NCBI GenBank assembly: GCA_021200395.1
Contig: JAJQGQ010000298.1
Span: 1-7,820, forward strand
DNA length: 7,820 nucleotides
Reading direction: 5' to 3'
Origin: Erysipelotrichaceae bacterium
GTDB taxonomy: Bacteria > Bacillota_I > Bacilli_A > Erysipelotrichales > Coprobacillaceae
Both the position numbers and the translations under genes were made by a program. Below the pieces are notes generated by a model. It searched no databases. It worked only from the letters and a program-made list of their open reading frames with translations, and was not told where the DNA came from. Positions 6,035-7,820 of the stretch are shown piece after piece (the first letter of the stretch is position 1; each line of letters starts with the position of its first letter).

Positions 6035-6839
6035 ATTTATCATATTCTTCAACAAATTCTTTAATACTGATTAATTCTACATGATGACTTTCGATTAATT
6101 CCCTAACTTTTGGCGAAATACACATTTGTAAGTCTTTCATTCTGACTAAATTAAGAGTAGAACATTCCATTAAATCCATACTTACATATCCAGGATGACA
6201 AATAATATAAGACACATCACGAACTAATAATTCATCAAAATGATCTATAAAAAATTGTTCAGAATCTGTTGCTAATTGAGTATCATTTTTAAAAGGCAAT
6301 TGATACCACCCCTGGGCAAATTTTCCACTGCTCTTAAATCCACAATTCTCTAAGTCATATTTTTCAACTATTTCATCCATACAAATAAGTCCATATTGAT
6401 CAGCAACATCTTTTAAAGCTTTAGAAAAGTTTGGACTTCTAAAAGCATGTCCATTAAGATAAGCAGGTTTTCTTCCTACTAAAGAAATAAATTTCTCAAC
6501 CTGTGCAACAACTTCTAAGTAAACTTCATCATAAGGGAAAGGTTCCTCACCTTTTTTTATCATTTCTCTGATAATACCAGATCTTCTAAAATATCCTTCC
6601 TCATTAACCATAGTTGGTAATTTCTCTTTTGGAGCAACGCATTTACCTGTTGCAATATTGATATCCTGACCAAAACAAAATTCTGGGTGAATTTTGGCTT
6701 GTTGACAAGCCACTTCACTTGAAGGCATATTAGTCATAACTCCAGAACTTGTCACTATTCCTTCCTGAAATCCTCTTAATGCTCCCCATGTAACGCTATC
6801 AGCAATACCAAAATCATCAGCTCTTACAATTAACTTCAT
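6033..6839 (-). CDS. chbG: ChbG/YdjC-family carbohydrate deacetylase homologue (altered metal site)
   Basis: This 268-residue protein has the fold signature of ChbG/YdjC proteins, which in characterised cases remove an acetyl group from chitooligosaccharides such as diacetylchitobiose. Visible motifs are VRADDFG (Asp8, Asp9; 5-11), TSSGVMTNMP (30-39), LNGHAFRSP with His131 (128-136) and CHPGYVSMD with His215 (214-222). Two family positions are changed. The usual GxHxxLT metal-binding His is Asp59 in FGQDINIATG, and the DSHHHVH stretch is reduced to NGHAFRS. It may bind metal differently or act on a different substrate. The ATG at 6839 is preceded by GAGGTG at about 7 nt. It follows the EIIB-like gene by 44 nt and belongs to a PTS-linked cluster, which fits a role with an imported, phosphorylated sugar. 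Family assignment is firm; activity and exact substrate are not. The symbol marks the family, not a proven orthologue. Confidence 0.8.
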   Translation of the reverse strand: MKLIVRADDFGIADSVTWGALRGFQEGIVTSSGVMTNMPSSEVACQQAKIHPEFCFGQDINIATGKCVAPKEKLPTMVNEEGYFRRSGIIREMIKKGEEPFPYDEVYLEVVAQVEKFISLVGRKPAYLNGHAFRSPNFSKALKDVADQYGLICMDEIVEKYDLENCGFKSSGKFAQGWYQLPFKNDTQLATDSEQFFIDHFDELLVRDVSYIICHPGYVSMDLMECSTLNLVRMKDLQMCISPKVRELIESHHVELISIKEFVEEYDK

Positions 6840-6883
6840 AAATTTTCACCTCGTCTTAAGTATAAAATAATTTATGTAACTTT

Positions 6884-7489
6884 TTAAAGGTATTTATTTT
6901 CCACATCTTTTGGAAAGCTTAAAATACGTTCTATAGTTGGAGAAACAATCAACGATTGATATTCTTGAGTACGAATGATCCATACTTTATCATTTTCTTT
7001 AACATAAAACATAAGCTTAGGTTCTATTAAATAAATATCAAAATTATTGTTAAAAACATCATCTGAAAACACTTCAATATGTGACATACAAACAACATCA
7101 TTCTTTTCCAATTCACTAACCAATTTATTCATAAATAAATTTGGTAAATAACCTGTATGCTTGTCTTTAATAAAACAAATATGCATAACTTTTTGTTCTA
7201 TTTCAGTAACCGTTGAGTCTACTATATCTTTCACGCTTTTTGTATTATATTTATCAAAATCCAGTAATTGGTGATGAATATTGTGTTCTAGTGCCAAGAC
7301 TTCTATTTTTTCATACAAAAATTTTACCTGAGGAGCCACTAAAATAAGTTGATATTTCCAATACTCTTTTAATGCCAAAGAAATATTCATGTTAGTTACT
7401 ATATATTTTCCTTCAGACGACTGATTTAATTCATCGGCAATCATACTTGAAGTAATCCCAGCACTACATATAATTAATACTCTAATCAT
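6884..7489 (-). CDS. PTS EIIB-like protein with two tandem EIIB-type domains, second degenerate
   Basis: This 201-residue protein begins RVLIICSAGITSSMIADEL. That is the P-loop of lactose/cellobiose-type EIIB domains, with the phospho-acceptor Cys8. The first domain covers about residues 1-95. Residues 100-195 look like a second copy: a beta strand (VMHICFI), a helix around 117-129, then DIYLIEPKLMFYVKE, which mirrors QLILVAPQVKFLYEK of the first copy, and VSPTIERIL, which mirrors IVDSTVTEIEQ. The second copy has Lys/Asp where the active Cys and glycine loop should be, although C105 lies nearby. It therefore probably cannot be phosphorylated the same way and may bind partners. The ATG at 7489 overlaps the upstream stop (ATGA), suggesting coupled translation with the EIIA gene. 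It could pass phosphate to an EIIC outside the window, or act as a regulatory EIIB. No membrane segment is seen. Confidence 0.7.
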   Translation of the reverse strand: MIRVLIICSAGITSSMIADELNQSSEGKYIVTNMNISLALKEYWKYQLILVAPQVKFLYEKIEVLALEHNIHHQLLDFDKYNTKSVKDIVDSTVTEIEQKVMHICFIKDKHTGYLPNLFMNKLVSELEKNDVVCMSHIEVFSDDVFNNNFDIYLIEPKLMFYVKENDKVWIIRTQEYQSLIVSPTIERILSFPKDVENKYL

Positions 7490-7820
7490 AAATATTCACC
7501 TAATAAAGATATCATTTCTTCATAATTACGACATCTTAACAATTTACTTTGTAATACTTTCTGTGAGAGAATTTTCGTAATGATATGATATATTTCATTA
7601 GCACCATATTGCGATTCATTCATTGACAATGATAACATAATGACAATGCTAACCTTATTTTTATTCCATAAAATAGGTTTTTTTAATAATGCCACAACAA
7701 TAAATGTTTCTTCAGTGATAGGATAAATAGCATGAGGTAAGGCAATAATACCATCAAATTCTGTACTACCTAAAGTTTCTCTAGAAAAGACTAATTCTTG
7801 AAATTCATCTGGTATATGAT
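7486..7820 (-). CDS. PTS EIIA type-2 (fructose/mannitol) domain, C-terminal part of a larger protein, probably a PRD/BglG-type regulator
   Basis: The gene runs off the right edge, so only the last 110 residues are seen and no start lies in the window. The GTG inside it (at 7695) is just an internal Val. The visible part has the EIIA-2 signature: FSRETLGSTEFDGIIALPHA, with the active-site His encoded at 7734-7732, then FIVVALLKKPILW and VSIVIMLSL. It ends in YEEMISLLGEYL, typical of the last helix. This domain takes phosphate from HPr. In low-GC Firmicutes such a domain is often the C-terminus of LicR/ManR-like activators (HTH, two PRDs, EIIB, EIIA), but a free-standing EIIA would look the same here. 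Its TGA stop overlaps the next gene's ATG. Domain call firm; whole-protein identity is inference. Confidence 0.82.
   Translation of the reverse strand, partial: HIPDEFQELVFSRETLGSTEFDGIIALPHAIYPITEETFIVVALLKKPILWNKNKVSIVIMLSLSMNESQYGANEIYHIITKILSQKVLQSKLLRCRNYEEMISLLGEYL

Overview
The window (about 7.8 kb, strongly AT-rich) looks like the chromosome of an anaerobic, fermentative low-GC Firmicute. The pointers are a T-box riboswitch, strong AGGAGG-type ribosome binding sites, PTS components, and a four-subunit ferredoxin-dependent pyruvate-type oxidoreductase in place of pyruvate dehydrogenase. A gut Erysipelotrichia/Coprobacillaceae-like or Clostridia host fits, but the sequence alone does not settle it.

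Layout. All clearly intact genes read on the minus strand. Positions 1-227 hold only a 33-codon remnant whose start faintly resembles an AAA ATPase. From 4798 down to 228 lies one transcription unit: promoter, T-box leader with intrinsic terminator, ackA (GTG start at 4470), then porG, porD, porA and porB with very short gaps, closed by a terminator at 228-251. The Por order G-D-A-B is the one known from the Thermotoga-type heterotetrameric enzyme. From 4932 to 5175 on the plus strand is an HU-type DNA-binding protein gene broken near its 5' end by an apparent ~29-nt deletion. It converges on a second minus-strand cluster read from the right edge: the EIIA domain of a PRD/BglG-type regulator or PTS protein (cut by the window edge), a two-domain EIIB-like protein overlapping it by ATGA, a ChbG/YdjC-family deacetylase homologue, and a Cof-type HAD phosphatase.

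How the genes work together. The Por enzyme interconverts a 2-oxoacid plus CoA with acyl-CoA, CO2 and reduced ferredoxin. AckA interconverts acyl-phosphate and acid with ATP. With a phosphotransacetylase (not in this window) they make the usual pyruvate-to-acetate ATP route.

The unusual point is the control. A T-box that reads a tRNA, not an acid- or redox-responsive element, sits directly in front of ackA. My manual fold puts AUC (Ile) in the specifier position, and the UGGU acceptor-binding bulge agrees with an A73 tRNA such as tRNA-Ile. This suggests the operon is switched on by isoleucine starvation. The kinase and oxidoreductase could then run in the biosynthetic direction: propionate or 2-methylbutyrate to acyl-CoA, then reductive carboxylation to an isoleucine-precursor 2-oxoacid. 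That is inference, and the specifier call and substrate need testing.

The right-hand cluster looks like the tail of a PTS-linked sugar or amino-sugar locus, with several altered catalytic motifs: a His-to-Asp change in the deacetylase, a degenerate second EIIB domain, and GNGEND in the HAD protein.
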